Both the position numbers and the translations under genes were made by a program. The notes under the pieces were generated by a model. The model made no database searches, was not told where the DNA came from, and worked only from the letters and a program-made list of their open reading frames with translations. A stretch of DNA of 64,000 nt from assembly GCA_023091735.1 (NCBI GenBank), contig JALKBU010000011.1:81407-145406 (forward strand). Direction: 5' to 3'. How positions within the stretch are numbered: the stretch's first letter is position 1; each line of letters begins with the position of its first letter. The stretch comes from Trichomonas tenax. Taxonomy: Eukaryota > Parabasalia > Trichomonadida > Trichomonadidae. Positions 52,161 to 62,309 of this stretch are shown here, piece by piece.

Positions 52161-53515
52161 GCCAATTGGCTTTGAAAACGTTTTAATATTATAAATCGGC
52201 ATCATTTAAGCGCTTCAAGATGCTAAAAATGGGATAGCATTCAATTCCGAGTGAGAAGGACGCTGAATGATGCATTACAATTGAAGGATCATGCTCTCAT
52301 GCAAAATGACACTTTCTGTTACAAGGGGTTTACCCCCAATTAAAGGGGGTCTAGACACCATTGTCGCCGAGAGTCCTATTTTGATGGAAAACGACATGCT
52401 TAATTTAAGGTTATTATAAGTTTTTCCAAGAAAGTTTAGTTTCCACAGCGCGCAAAACTTCAAATTTTCTAGCAAAGTTCGAGAGGCTCATTATAGGGGC
52501 CCTATAGATGAGATGTAACTACTAACAAAGCAAAAATAAATCATCCTACGTGAATATGCAAATTTCTCAATTAAAAACGTCGATTTGTTGCTTTTAATAG
52601 ATGAAAATACTTATTGCAGCTACTTTAATATTGTTTTATACAACTTTTACTACTTAACTAGCTTTATTTGACTAAATATTTAAACTTTCACATAAATACA
52701 AAATTTCTTAAACAATGCAAGTACTATATTAGAATTTGCATCTTAATAACAGAAATAAATAGAATTTTGGTAAATACATATTAAAATAGCGAAATCGAAA
52801 TCGTATTTTGATCAATTTTAGGAGTTTATGAGTAATTATAGGAATAAAATGTCTGCATATAGCCTGTATGCTTTGTGGGAGTTAACAAATTACGTCTTAT
52901 CACACTAATTGCGAAGATATTATTTTTATTTCGAAAAAGAAAGGACATATGTTATAATGAATGCAACAACCAACATCTAGGCCATGAATGCAGCAATACC
53001 TCTATTCTCGTTTACGGTAAGAGGCCTTAGTTAGAGTGGACCTGCTTCTAAATTTATACTGATAATTCCACCTCATATTTCTTCCGATTTCAGCCTATGT
53101 ATGCTAATCACAGTTATGTTTGAATATCCAACCACACATTGTTTGTAGTTTTGTTCAAATTTCTCTCATTATTTTTTTAAAAAAAAAACAATTCACGCCA
53201 CTACTGTTTTAAATGTAACATTTTTAATCATATACGGCCACTTAAAAATGCCATTGATCTTGCAATGATTGGTTTTCTCATTAACTCTGCTTCATTAATA
53301 TACTTGAATATTCAGATCTTTTCAAAATGTTATTTAGCACGTCATACATTGTTAATGATCTCAAAATTGTGCGTGAGAGTTTAGGCTTTCGTTATGACAT
53401 CTTGAATACCACCAAACTGAAACAGTTTTTCAACAAAAAGTGAAAACTATGCTATATATAATATAAATGTGAAAGATAAAATGAAAAATATTTTTTTACA
53501 AAAAAAAAAAATAAA
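52161..53515. other. Gene-free region upstream of DENN gene
   Basis: About 1.35 kb, mostly AT-rich. A GC patch at about 52,325-52,350 holds GGGGTTTACCCCC and GGGGGTCTAGAC. The last 50 bases before the DENN start are A-rich, with no strict Inr. Confidence 0.4.
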
Positions 53516-55174
53516 ATGAACAATGATAAGATCGAAGAAGTGATGAAAAGGCGTCGTTTGGTCTTCGATCAGGCACTGCAGGAGATCGAGCGTCCCAAGA
53601 AAGAAGATATTTTCGAGCATATCTTCTTAATTGGTGTTCCACCTGATGATTCGATCCAATTTCTTCGAATTTTGTTGCTTTATCCATACTACCCACTATG
53701 TATAGAGGAAAATGAAGCTGAATCTATCATCGATTTTGCATTTCCAGCTGGATTACAAAAATGCGAACCATTACAACCGAATCATCCTGCAATTATCGAT
53801 GAATTTACTTTCGCCTTCAAGAGAGATGGCTTCTCGCAGTATGGGTTATGTGTACAATTTAAAGTTCCTCTAGATGTCGATCCGTTTTTCGTCTCTGAAA
53901 CAAATAGATGCTATCCGTTTTGTTTATGCATGCTTACTCGCGATATATCGTTCACTGCACATTACAGATTTCTTACATGTCTCGTGAAAAACTTAATTTG
54001 TTGGGAAACTTTATATCCACAGCCAAAATTTCTTCAAGACATTCCTCAATACAAAGTAGTCATTCCTGAAGATGTAGAACCAACATTTCTTCCAAATATG
54101 ACGAAAGTTTCATCATTCGCAAGATACGGAAAAATGCATATTTCGAAAGACTTTGCGCGTGCTGTCGTCGCATACAGATCCATAACACGCGGCGATCAAT
54201 ACATTCAAGCACAATTTTCAGAAGAAACAGATATCATGATTCCTCCCAACGTAGAATACGTTTCAAGTGCTTATTTGCTTGGCTTGGCAACACTTGATTC
54301 ATTATTTAGTCATTTATCTATTTCAAATATTATCAAAGTTTTCACTGCTTGTTTATTAGAACACATCGTTATTGTAATCTCAAAAAAGCCGTCGTTAGTT
54401 TCTAACTGCATTCTTGGTCTCAGGTCTCTTATTTTTCCACTTAAAATACAGTCTGCTTTGTCTCCTATTTTGCCTTCAAAGCCAAAATATGAAGCAATTC
54501 TTGGCTGCCCATCACCAATTATTTGCGGTGTTTTGACAAATCCGAATTTAGATCTTTCTGAAACATGCGACCAAAAATGCATCGTCGATATTGATAAGGG
54601 AACTGTTGTTGATGATGAATTGGATGTCTTAGGACTGATATTGCCTCATGCAAACGAAATTAAGCAAGAAATAGAGAAAATTCTCGCTGCAAATCATAAT
54701 TTAATTGAAGTACCTCCGAGATCTGTTGTTATTAATGGAAAGCTCAAAAAGAATCCAAACTGGATAAAGTTTTATGAGGCAGACACAAGAGTATCCATGC
54801 CACTTCATTATCTCAGCAGCATCAATCCAAAATACATTTTCACTGCAACTGTTGTCGGAAAAATTCAAAAAGCTTTCGCTACTAAATTCATAAAAGAGTT
54901 GACTGAGAATATTGAAATGTGCTTTGTTACAGAAACAACAGATTCTTCCAAACCTGTTATTATTTTCAACAGCGAAATCTTCAAAGGACAACCATATGCT
55001 CGTGCATATCCAAACTTTATTAAAACTCTTATGCAAACTTCCATTTTCGAAGAATATGTTCAAAGAAAATTAGATACTATGACTTTAGTTAAGATTGCTT
55101 TCATGAACGAATCAAAGTGCGCCGAAATTAATGATATATTACATGTTTACGATGAAATCACATCAATGCTTTAA
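53516..55174 (+). CDS. DENN-domain protein, predicted Rab guanine-nucleotide exchange factor
   Basis: An intact 552-residue protein starting at the first ATG after a long A run. The tripartite DENN module is visible: the uDENN part (EHIFLIGVPPDDSIQF and later FAFKRDGFSQYGLCVQF, LCMLTRDISFTAHYRFL), the cDENN core (~240-345: SNIIKVFTACLLEHIVIVIS, LRSLIFPLKIQSALSPILPS, ILGCPSPIICGV, then CIVDIDKGTV) and a dDENN tail (~480-552: YARAYPNFIKTLMQTSIFEE, VQRKLDTM). In cDENN the segment HIVIVISKKPSLVSNCILGL corresponds to the family's conserved LLERRVIFxSxxLSxL element. DENN proteins activate Rab GTPases and so steer vesicle traffic. No PH, PPR or other extra domain is present, so the target Rab cannot be guessed. 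Confidence 0.9.
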   Translation: MNNDKIEEVMKRRRLVFDQALQEIERPKKEDIFEHIFLIGVPPDDSIQFLRILLLYPYYPLCIEENEAESIIDFAFPAGLQKCEPLQPNHPAIIDEFTFAFKRDGFSQYGLCVQFKVPLDVDPFFVSETNRCYPFCLCMLTRDISFTAHYRFLTCLVKNLICWETLYPQPKFLQDIPQYKVVIPEDVEPTFLPNMTKVSSFARYGKMHISKDFARAVVAYRSITRGDQYIQAQFSEETDIMIPPNVEYVSSAYLLGLATLDSLFSHLSISNIIKVFTACLLEHIVIVISKKPSLVSNCILGLRSLIFPLKIQSALSPILPSKPKYEAILGCPSPIICGVLTNPNLDLSETCDQKCIVDIDKGTVVDDELDVLGLILPHANEIKQEIEKILAANHNLIEVPPRSVVINGKLKKNPNWIKFYEADTRVSMPLHYLSSINPKYIFTATVVGKIQKAFATKFIKELTENIEMCFVTETTDSSKPVIIFNSEIFKGQPYARAYPNFIKTLMQTSIFEEYVQRKLDTMTLVKIAFMNESKCAEINDILHVYDEITSML

Positions 55175-55242
55175 TATTATTTTTATTTGTTTATTATTTT
55201 AGAATTTCGATATTATAAACTATATTGTTTTTATTTTAAACC

Positions 55243-55830
55243 ATGTCGCTTATTTATATCCACATTGAAACATCAATTCCAACCATCATTGTAAGCACAT
55301 GTGTTACATATTGGATTATAACTAGGTTCAAATATAACATCTCCAAAATATTCATATTGAACAATGTCATTTTGATAATAGCCACATTGACTTTTTTCGG
55401 TCACTTTATGTCTAAAACATTTGATAAAATCATTTGTTATATAATCAAATTTTTTAACCTCAGAAGAGGCCATGATAGCTAAAAACCTTGTATTATTAAC
55501 ATATCTTATGCTATCGACACTCACATCAACTTCGAAATTTCCTGGTCTACAAGTTCCACCTGAAGTTGTAATTTCAAAAGATTCTAATTTTATTGATATA
55601 TATTTAAAACACACTGCTAATACATCAACTTTCAGTGAAGAGGAAGTTGAAGTCCAATAGGTATCTTCTTTGAAATCAAAAGCATGAAATGGGATTTTAT
55701 CTATTTGATAAATCACTAAGCTTCAGATGCTCTTCATAAGTTATTGAATTTTTGTTAAATAAAGACCGAAGTATTCCATTTGTAATATTATAGGGATAAT
55801 GCAATCTCTGTCATTTGACAATTCAACACT
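55243..55830 (-). pseudogene. Discoidin/F5-8C-like domain fragment, copy 1
   Basis: The minus-strand frame 55,273-55,716 gives AFDFKEDTYWTSTSSSLKVD, LESFEITTSGGTCRPGNF and ending PICNTCAYNDGWN. The domain's beginning (LHYPYNITNGILRSLFNK) is in another frame at about 55,740-55,804, so a frameshift lies near 55,730. Galactose-binding-like (F5/8C) domains of this sort, with NGILRYL at the start and WT..SSW-type strands, close many trichomonad proteins. Two more copies follow upstream. No ATG is at the start, so it is a remnant or the 3' part of a lost gene. Confidence 0.6.
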
Positions 55831-56230
55831 TTTATAACCTTACTGATACTTTTATTCTTAAAGATGCGATTTAGCAGTATTTACATGACAATAATTCTTT
55901 GAATTGGACACTTGTAAATGTAGAAATAACGCTCATAAAACAATAATTGGCAGAAGTGTTCCCGAATATTGTTTGGCATGAAGATTTGATGGCAATAGTT
56001 TGTGATGTATCTGTGCATTGTTTTAGTAATCGATCATTGTTCTGATATTCTAAAGAAATACTTAAACTATTTTGTCAGTTTTAATATGCTTTTGTCATGA
56101 AAATATAAAATATTTTAAACTGTTGCAACAAAATATTTGTAACAATTAAATGTTATTTATCAAATAACGTTTAAGGTTATATACTTACACTAACAATAAT
56201 TATATGATAATATGTATAAAAACGCCCTTG
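55831..56230. other. Spacer between discoidin-like copies
   Basis: About 400 bases, AT-rich. TTACATGACAATAA (about 55,881) and TTTTGTCATGAAAAT (about 56,090) resemble the recurring CATG motif. No gene is visible. Confidence 0.4.
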
Positions 56231-56656
56231 TTAAAAGTTAGTGTTACATACGCAATCTGCAGATATTTGATATTTCATGTATCCGAAAAATTCATATTGA
56301 ACAATATCATGTTGTATTCTACCGCAAATACTCTTTTCATAAATTTTATGTTGATAGCACTTTATATATTGATCTGTTGTATAATTAAATTGAGCTACTT
56401 GGCCAACACTCATTGAAGCAACAAAGTGCTTATTGTTGATAAAATTAACTCCATCGACACTAACATTAACATCAAAATTTCCAGGTCTGCAACTTCCCGA
56501 TGCGGCTGTTATTTCAAACGATTCAAGCTTAACAAAAATGTAATTAAAACATACAGTCAATGAATCATTCCTTGAAGTTTTTTCAGTTCCTGTCCAAAGA
56601 GTCGAATGTTTGAAATCAAATTTATTTGTTTGACATAAATTTGCCAGACAATTCAT
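56231..56656 (-). pseudogene. Discoidin/F5-8C-like domain fragment, copy 2
   Basis: 141 codons: KFDFKHSTLWTGTEKTSRND, LESFEITAASGSCRPGNFDV, VSVDGVNFINNKHFVASMSV, HDIVQYEFFGYM. It aligns along its length with copies 1 and 3 and ends with a similar Cys-containing tail (DCVCNTNF). The N-terminal NGILRYLF part is missing; the ORF instead starts MNCLANLCQTNKFDF. If read from that ATG it could be a short expressed protein, but I favour a truncated copy. Confidence 0.6.
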
Positions 56657-56811
56657 GTATATTTAATTCGATACAAACTATTAATCACAATTCTCTTCTT
56701 TATTTTGCATAAATTGATATTTGAATAAATAATTCTTTAAGTGCACATGGCAACAAATATGTATTTACATATTTTATTACTAATTATCTCAAAAGATATT
56801 ACAATCGAATT

Positions 56812-57302
56812 TTCAGGATCTAAAATATCCCAAAAAGTTCCTACTGTGCGATATCATGATGATAATATGAACATGTGCCATAGTCAAGAATTTTATAATG
56901 AACGCACTTAGTTATTTCTTTTTTAGCTAAATCAAAACGTATTATTTGACCAGGAGTAATTTTAGCTGAAAATTGATTCCTAGTGAAAAAACGGAACTTA
57001 TCTAAACTAAAATCGATATAAAATTTTCCTGGAAGACACCATCCAGACGATGCTGTTATTTCAAAAGAATCAAACTTAATTGAAATATTATGAAAGCATA
57101 GCGTTAATGAACCAAAATTAGTAAATTGTTCTGCTGTCCAATATGTATCTTTATTAAAATCAAAGGCATATTCCTTTTTGAGATGTGAATATTGGGAACT
57201 TGCAGATATTTCTATTTGACTAGGGTATGAACTTCCAAATTTGTTGAACAAATATCTCAATATTCCATTTGTTTGTTTGTAGGGAAAATGCAATCCAAAC
57301 TA
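56812..57302 (-). pseudogene. Discoidin/F5-8C-like domain fragment, copy 3
   Basis: The fullest N-terminus of the three: HFPYKQTNGILRYLFNK, then YAFDFNKDTYWTAEQF, FDSFEITASSGWCLPGKF and YYHHDIAQ. It has no ATG: the frame opens after a TAG at about 57,300-57,302. At 56,841-56,843 a TAG replaces the Tyr codon of the other copies (DIVQYE in copies 1 and 2, DIAQ-stop-E here), and the frame continues (ELFGIF) for a few codons. It is a nonsense-mutated copy. Confidence 0.6.
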
Positions 57303-57848
57303 TGATATCCAAAATAACCACATTTGACGAAATAAGGTTATTAATACAAAAGTTTGTCAGGAATAATTTTATCAATCCTGAAAACTTAAACCCCATATCA
57401 AAAAATTGTGTTGAAATTGCATATCAATAAATTTCATTCGAATTGTTGAATTCATTATGATTCTTGCAAAATAGCAAATACGTCATATATTTTGAACAAA
57501 ATTTACGATAAATGGAGAAAACTAAATTTATTTGATATAGAATTAACACAAAAAAATTCATTTTTATGCAACACAAACATAAAGATTTCACTGAGATCTG
57601 AATAAATCTTTTTAATGAGGGAATTCATCGGCTTGCATTGTTGTTTTGATTTATCTTCGATATTGCAGAAATATTTCAAAATTCTCAAATTTATTGAAGA
57701 AATAATAAACTTTATTCTCACTGTTTCCCTTGAGACAAAATTTGCGATGAAATCTGCAATATGGGTCATTTTATATTTCAATATTTTTCTTTGTCAAAAA
57801 TCTACCGGTAGATCAATTGAAATTTGGACAATTTTCAGTTCTGACAAA
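57303..57848. other. Spacer between divergent genes
   Basis: About 550 bases of AT-rich DNA. The ankyrin reading frame on the plus strand is open back to 57,615, but this extension is hydrophobic and low in information (KYFKILKFIEEIINFILT), so I treat it as untranslated. Confidence 0.45.
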
Positions 57849-59519
57849 ATGGAGAACATTGATTCTCAACCATTTTCGATACTTGATGTTGAGATTCCTG
57901 ATTGCTTAGCCGATGATATCCAACTTCAGGACTTAATATCTACATTTATTGACGAAGATAATGACATCGAAAATAATATAAAAAATATAATCGAATCCCT
58001 ACAAGAAAAACCACACCTTATGGTTGACGCATTCAAAGTAATCATTGGGATACAGCTAAAAATACAAATTCCAAATTTCAAAATTCTAAATTTAATTAAA
58101 TCTTTATATTCAAAGTTTGAAAGTTATCGTAATGAATTTAATATTAAGAGTTCGTGGTATATTCAAAAGTTTTTACACGATGAAGGATTAATTCCTGAAA
58201 TTGAAATTAATCTTCCATCAATCGATGAAATTTTCCCAGAAGTTACAACAGATGATCAAAAAGAAGAAGTTTATAAATATTTATATCCAAAGAGTAATCC
58301 TTTATATCTGATTCAACATGATTTAGTCGATGATTTTTCTGATTATATTGCACAACATAATATTGATCTCAATCAACCGATACAAATTCTTTCAATGATA
58401 TCTTCATTTTCAATTTTCATGGATTTTATTTCTCAATCAATGATTTGTGGTTCAGTGAATATTTTCAAGTATTTGCTTGCAAATGGTGTAAATCCACGAA
58501 GTTTTGATGCTGCAATTGTTGGAATGAATCTTGAAATCATAAGGATATGTGCTAGAATAAACAATCTCACAAAGGACTATTGTGGATTAACAGCATCAAG
58601 CATGCACTCAATGAAAGTTTTAGATTGGATTTATACAAATAAAATATTTGAATTCATTGATTATAGGTATTTAACAGAAACTCGGAATTCACGTGCATTT
58701 CTTTACCAAATTCAAAACAATGTTCCAATTAATTCGATTGCTGGCTTACTTCCCACAAACTGCGCAAATGAAATTAAATATCTGATTGACAAAAAGATAA
58801 TTACAATTAATCAACAAAATTTAGAAAATGCAATTCATTACCGTAATAAGGCGGTCATTGATTTATTTATTAATAATGGACTCAAAATTTTCCCATCATA
58901 TTTTACTTATTGCAGTGAGATGAATGATTTTTTGTTTTCGCGATGTTCTGATTTTAAATTAAAGGAAGATAAATTCTCTTTTATTGCGGCAGCAGCAAAG
59001 ATGAATTCAATTTCACTGATTGACAGATTTATTGAACATGGCTGTGATGTAAATGAACCATGTGAAAATCCTCCATTAAATTGTGCCTGTGAAAATGGTA
59101 ATTTAGAAATTGTTAAATATTTGATTCTGCATGGAGCTAATCCAAATTTATCTGGAAATGGCTTCACACCTTTAATGATATCTGTGAAAGATTCATATGA
59201 AATTACAGACTTCTTGTTAGCTCATGGTGCAGATGCTAATGCACGTGATAATCTTAATTTCGATGCTTTGCATCATTGGGCAATTGGCAATCATGAAATT
59301 GAAATCCTGAATTTGTTATTATCTAAGAATATTGACATTAATTCAGTTGATAATTTTGGTGCCACTGCTCTTCACTTGATAGCTTACTCAAATCATGTTC
59401 AAACTGCAAAAGCAATGATCGAACATGGAGCAGATATTTCAATCAAAGACAAAAATGGTCTGACTCCTTTAAGCAATGCATTTTTGCAAGAAATGAAAGA
59501 TATTCTATCCACAAAATAA
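57849..59519 (+). CDS. Ankyrin-repeat protein
   Basis: 556 residues from the ATG at 57,849 (MENIDSQPFSILDVEIPD); TCAGTTCTGACAAA precedes it. ATGs further upstream at 57,615 and 57,747 are in frame, but the added residues look like translated AT-rich spacer. Residues 1-330 are the helical N-terminal region found in trichomonad ankyrin proteins (DVEIPDCLADDIQLQDLI, KPHLMVDAFKVIIGIQLKI). The C-terminal ~230 residues are ankyrin units, including ENPPLNCACENGNLEIVKYL, GNGFTPLMISVKDSYEITDF and NFGATALHLIAYSNHVQTAK, ending after a partial last unit (GLTPLSNAFLQEMKDILS). It is a protein-binding scaffold with no catalytic domain; the partner is unknown. Confidence 0.88.
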   Translation: MENIDSQPFSILDVEIPDCLADDIQLQDLISTFIDEDNDIENNIKNIIESLQEKPHLMVDAFKVIIGIQLKIQIPNFKILNLIKSLYSKFESYRNEFNIKSSWYIQKFLHDEGLIPEIEINLPSIDEIFPEVTTDDQKEEVYKYLYPKSNPLYLIQHDLVDDFSDYIAQHNIDLNQPIQILSMISSFSIFMDFISQSMICGSVNIFKYLLANGVNPRSFDAAIVGMNLEIIRICARINNLTKDYCGLTASSMHSMKVLDWIYTNKIFEFIDYRYLTETRNSRAFLYQIQNNVPINSIAGLLPTNCANEIKYLIDKKIITINQQNLENAIHYRNKAVIDLFINNGLKIFPSYFTYCSEMNDFLFSRCSDFKLKEDKFSFIAAAAKMNSISLIDRFIEHGCDVNEPCENPPLNCACENGNLEIVKYLILHGANPNLSGNGFTPLMISVKDSYEITDFLLAHGADANARDNLNFDALHHWAIGNHEIEILNLLLSKNIDINSVDNFGATALHLIAYSNHVQTAKAMIEHGADISIKDKNGLTPLSNAFLQEMKDILSTK

Positions 59520-60117
59520 ATTAATATCAACATGTTTATTCTTAAAATTGTAGATACTTCAAATGAAGATTAATGATATAAGAAATGCATATAAAAACAA
59601 AATAGTGATGGCTATATAAGAATCTAAACCAGCATCAACTTGTTTAGATTCTTGAACATAAGTATTAATTAATGATGTATGCAATTGCTTGAAAATAAGA
59701 TAATGAATTTATTTTAGTTTGTTTTTAAAATAGAAATTATAATCTCTGAATGTCACTTTTATATCCATAAATTTTCGAAAATTATTATAGATTTTATTAA
59801 GTGATATTAAGTAGTTATATATGGGTGCAACCGTGGAAAAAATAAAAATGGAAAAAATAAAAATGGAAATTTTGGTTCATTTTTGATAAATAGTCGACCC
59901 AAAATCAATGAAAACAGACCAATTTTGAAATAAGCGACCCTTCGAACATTAATCATTTTTGAACAATTTCATGGGAAAATCAATGAGAAATGCATGGAAA
60001 TCATTAATAAAAATCATACATATTTAGACTCCATCATATACTAGTAAAAATATAATTTATTTAGAAGCTAACTTTATTTCTTATAATGAATTTAAAATTA
60101 TCTTAATAATATTGTAA
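59520..60117. other. 3' spacer with 12-bp hairpin and 15-bp tandem repeat
   Basis: AAGAATCTAAAC (59,618-59,629) and GTTTAGATTCTT (59,642-59,653) form a perfect 12-bp stem with a 12-base loop about 100 bases after the ankyrin stop. GGAAAAAATAAAAAT is repeated twice in tandem at 59,835-59,864. The remainder is AT-rich. Confidence 0.6.
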
Positions 60118-60447
60118 ATGCAGAATAACATTTATGTCGATGAAATATTAACACAACGCGTTGGTTTTGTAAAAGAAATTAATGGATATTATAACAATGA
60201 AGAAAAACCATTAGATGCATCACCAGTATCATTTCCATCAGGCATTGAAACAAATAATATGAAAGTTGATAATGTCATTTTAAGACGTGTATTTGGAACA
60301 GAAGCTCCTGAAATAAATCCTGAAAAGAGCTTATGGAAAACATTAGAAGAAACAAATGGATATCTTAAAACTAAATTACCAAATGAATTATATGGTAAAT
60401 CAGATGTAGGCCATCATGGTAATTTTGGGTTGTCAAAAAAAGTGTGA
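60118..60447 (+). CDS. Small conserved-looking protein, unknown function
   Basis: 109 residues with a true ATG (MQNNIYVDEILTQRVGFVKE). The amino-acid composition is balanced, with Gly, Pro, Asp and Trp at plausible turns (LDASPVSFPSGIETNN, KSLWKTLEETNGYLKTKLPN, SDVGHHGNFGLSKKV), unlike random AT-rich frames. There is no signal peptide, membrane helix or coiled coil. The length and repeated short extended segments would suit a filament- or microtubule-associated peptide-like protein, but that is only an impression. No family was recognised. Confidence 0.55.
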   Translation: MQNNIYVDEILTQRVGFVKEINGYYNNEEKPLDASPVSFPSGIETNNMKVDNVILRRVFGTEAPEINPEKSLWKTLEETNGYLKTKLPNELYGKSDVGHHGNFGLSKKV

Positions 60448-60901
60448 AAAAACGATTATTTTCCACACAAGTTGCAAAATAAGGTTCGAAAATTTTGATG
60501 ATTATTTTTTTCCAAAGTGAACTATATTCTTAAATCATCTATATGCATTAAACAAGTGACTTCTGAAACCAAATATTTTTATAGTTAAATCAAGTTAAAT
60601 TTGATATTTGTCGAAATCTAATTTCGATATTCACCAAAAATTCATATTTGACCTACAATATTTTAGAGTATAAAAATTTAGTATCATTATAACAAAATAT
60701 CAACGATTCATCTATTGTTGTCGGTATTTGATATTTTAGCAATATTATTCAATATAAATAAGTGTACAGTAGTGCCAATAATTATTACATTAGTGGTCTA
60801 TGGTTATTTTGACAGAAATCAGATTACATAATATGATTATATGAAATTATTGCTAAACTATTAATTGTAAAATAACCTTACGCAATATTGTCATAATTTT
60901 G
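60448..60901. other. AT-rich spacer
   Basis: About 450 bases of AT-rich DNA upstream of the CSN3-like gene. No gene or clear repeat was found. Confidence 0.45.
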
Positions 60902-60908
60902 TCACTTT
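60902..60908 (+). promoter_or_regulatory. Inr-type initiator of the CSN3-like gene
   Basis: TCACTTT matches the trichomonad Inr. The +1 A at 60,904 lies 41 bases before the ATG at 60,945. TGTCATAATTTTG lies just upstream. Confidence 0.45.
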
Positions 60909-60944
60909 TATGAGAAAATATGACAACGATTATTTTTTTAAAAA

Positions 60945-61961
60945 ATGTTTCTTTCCGGTGAATACTCATTTATGACAGAGAAAGATTTCATGTTCCCACC
61001 GCTCCAGGACCACGTTTCCGGCAACTACAATGCGTATCAATCATACGTTAACTACAACAGGAAACTTATCAAGGATCACAACAAAACTAAATTCTTTACT
61101 AAGTGCAAGGAGAACATTTTGAATGCTTACATTGGCATGCTCACGATTCTTCCTGATTTTGATCCAAAAATTACGCTTGAATTGTATCCAATGGCAATGA
61201 CGCTTGCTCTCCCTGACCACGCTTATGCTGGACTCACGCTGAAATATGTTAATGCGCTTATTTTACAGAAAACAGTTACTGCAGACAATTTCGCCGAACT
61301 TGAAGCATATGCTAAAGACAAACCAGAAATTTTCGCTGTTCCATACCTCTGCTTTTGCGCTAAAACAGGAAGTCCAACAGCTACTAAATTCAATCCTCTC
61401 AACAGCTCAAGACTCTCTTGCCTTCTTTATTTCTACCAAGGACTCAATGAATTGTTACTCAACCAGTTCCAACAAGCAGAGGTTTCATTTTGCAAGGCTC
61501 TCTCAATTACAAACTACGCCAAAGATGTTATTACAAATTTGTTCAATTATTTGGCACTTGCCATATTCCTCAATGGCAAGAATTATGATTTCTACTTGAA
61601 ATTTCATTCCTACAAGTACTCAATTGATTGCAATATTAAGAATCTTTGGGATGTTGATATTAAATATTCTACTCCAATTATTTACCACCATTGGGAAAAA
61701 CAAATTATGGTTCAGCGCGCAAAGAACATCATTTTTGATTGTGCAGTTCTTTATCCATCCATTGGTCTTAGTGAACTTAAGTCAAAGTGCTCTATTGACT
61801 CAGAATTTGATGCAGTTTTCAAATCTGTTGCAGGAGATATTGATGCTAAAATTCAAGGAGATAAAGTCACATTCGGAATGCCGCACATCACTTCTAAGAT
61901 CGAAGAGAGCATTAAAATAATTCAGGCAAAGAAGGATGAATTCGAGTCAAAGCACCAGTAA
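60945..61961 (+). CDS. PCI-domain protein, probable COP9 signalosome subunit 3 (CSN3-like)
   Basis: Intact 338-residue protein. The N-terminal ~150 residues are helical; residues ~155-205 resemble the TPR-like turn of CSN3 and proteasome-lid subunits (RLSCLLYFYQGLNELLLNQF, QAEVSFCKALSITNYAKDVI, NLFNYLALAIFLNGK). The C-terminal half has the winged-helix order of a PCI domain (VLYPSIGLSELKSKCSID, then DIDAKIQGDKVTFGMP) and a final helix (EESIKIIQAKKDEFESKHQ). CSN removes NEDD8 from cullin ligases; CSN3 is a scaffold subunit. The closest alternatives are lid subunit Rpn3 or an eIF3 subunit. It is shorter than animal CSN3 (~420), which is common in protists. The ATG at 60,945 is chosen; a second in-frame ATG is nine codons later. 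Confidence 0.6.
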   Translation: MFLSGEYSFMTEKDFMFPPLQDHVSGNYNAYQSYVNYNRKLIKDHNKTKFFTKCKENILNAYIGMLTILPDFDPKITLELYPMAMTLALPDHAYAGLTLKYVNALILQKTVTADNFAELEAYAKDKPEIFAVPYLCFCAKTGSPTATKFNPLNSSRLSCLLYFYQGLNELLLNQFQQAEVSFCKALSITNYAKDVITNLFNYLALAIFLNGKNYDFYLKFHSYKYSIDCNIKNLWDVDIKYSTPIIYHHWEKQIMVQRAKNIIFDCAVLYPSIGLSELKSKCSIDSEFDAVFKSVAGDIDAKIQGDKVTFGMPHITSKIEESIKIIQAKKDEFESKHQ

Positions 61962-62309
61962 CTTTGAATTGTTTTAACCTGTTATTTTTTCGATTCGAAT
62001 TAAAATCGATTATCAATAAAACCACTTTATACTCACTTAAATTTCAAAATCTAACTTATTCCAAAGCCCAGCATAACCTCTAAAGGCTTGAATATGATAT
62101 TTGAAAAATATCAAATTATATTTCCTCAAATCTGGTATCATGTATATTACCAATAATTTTGGTTTCAAAATATATGATAATGATATGATAATTAGATGAT
62201 TGAACATAAAAATACAGAACAAAAAAATAAACTATCATATGATGTTAAAAATAATAAAAATTTAGAATATGCAGGTCATAGATAAGGATGTGATACCTAA
62301 TAAAAGTGT
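61962..62309. other. Spacer between converging genes
   Basis: About 350 bases of AT-rich DNA between the CSN3-like gene and the methyltransferase gene. I see nothing coding in it. Confidence 0.45.

Noticed and set aside
60484..60500. GGTTCGAAAAT, resembling a tRNA B box
   Set aside because: No A box, acceptor stem or terminator T run fits; no tRNA cloverleaf could be drawn here or elsewhere.
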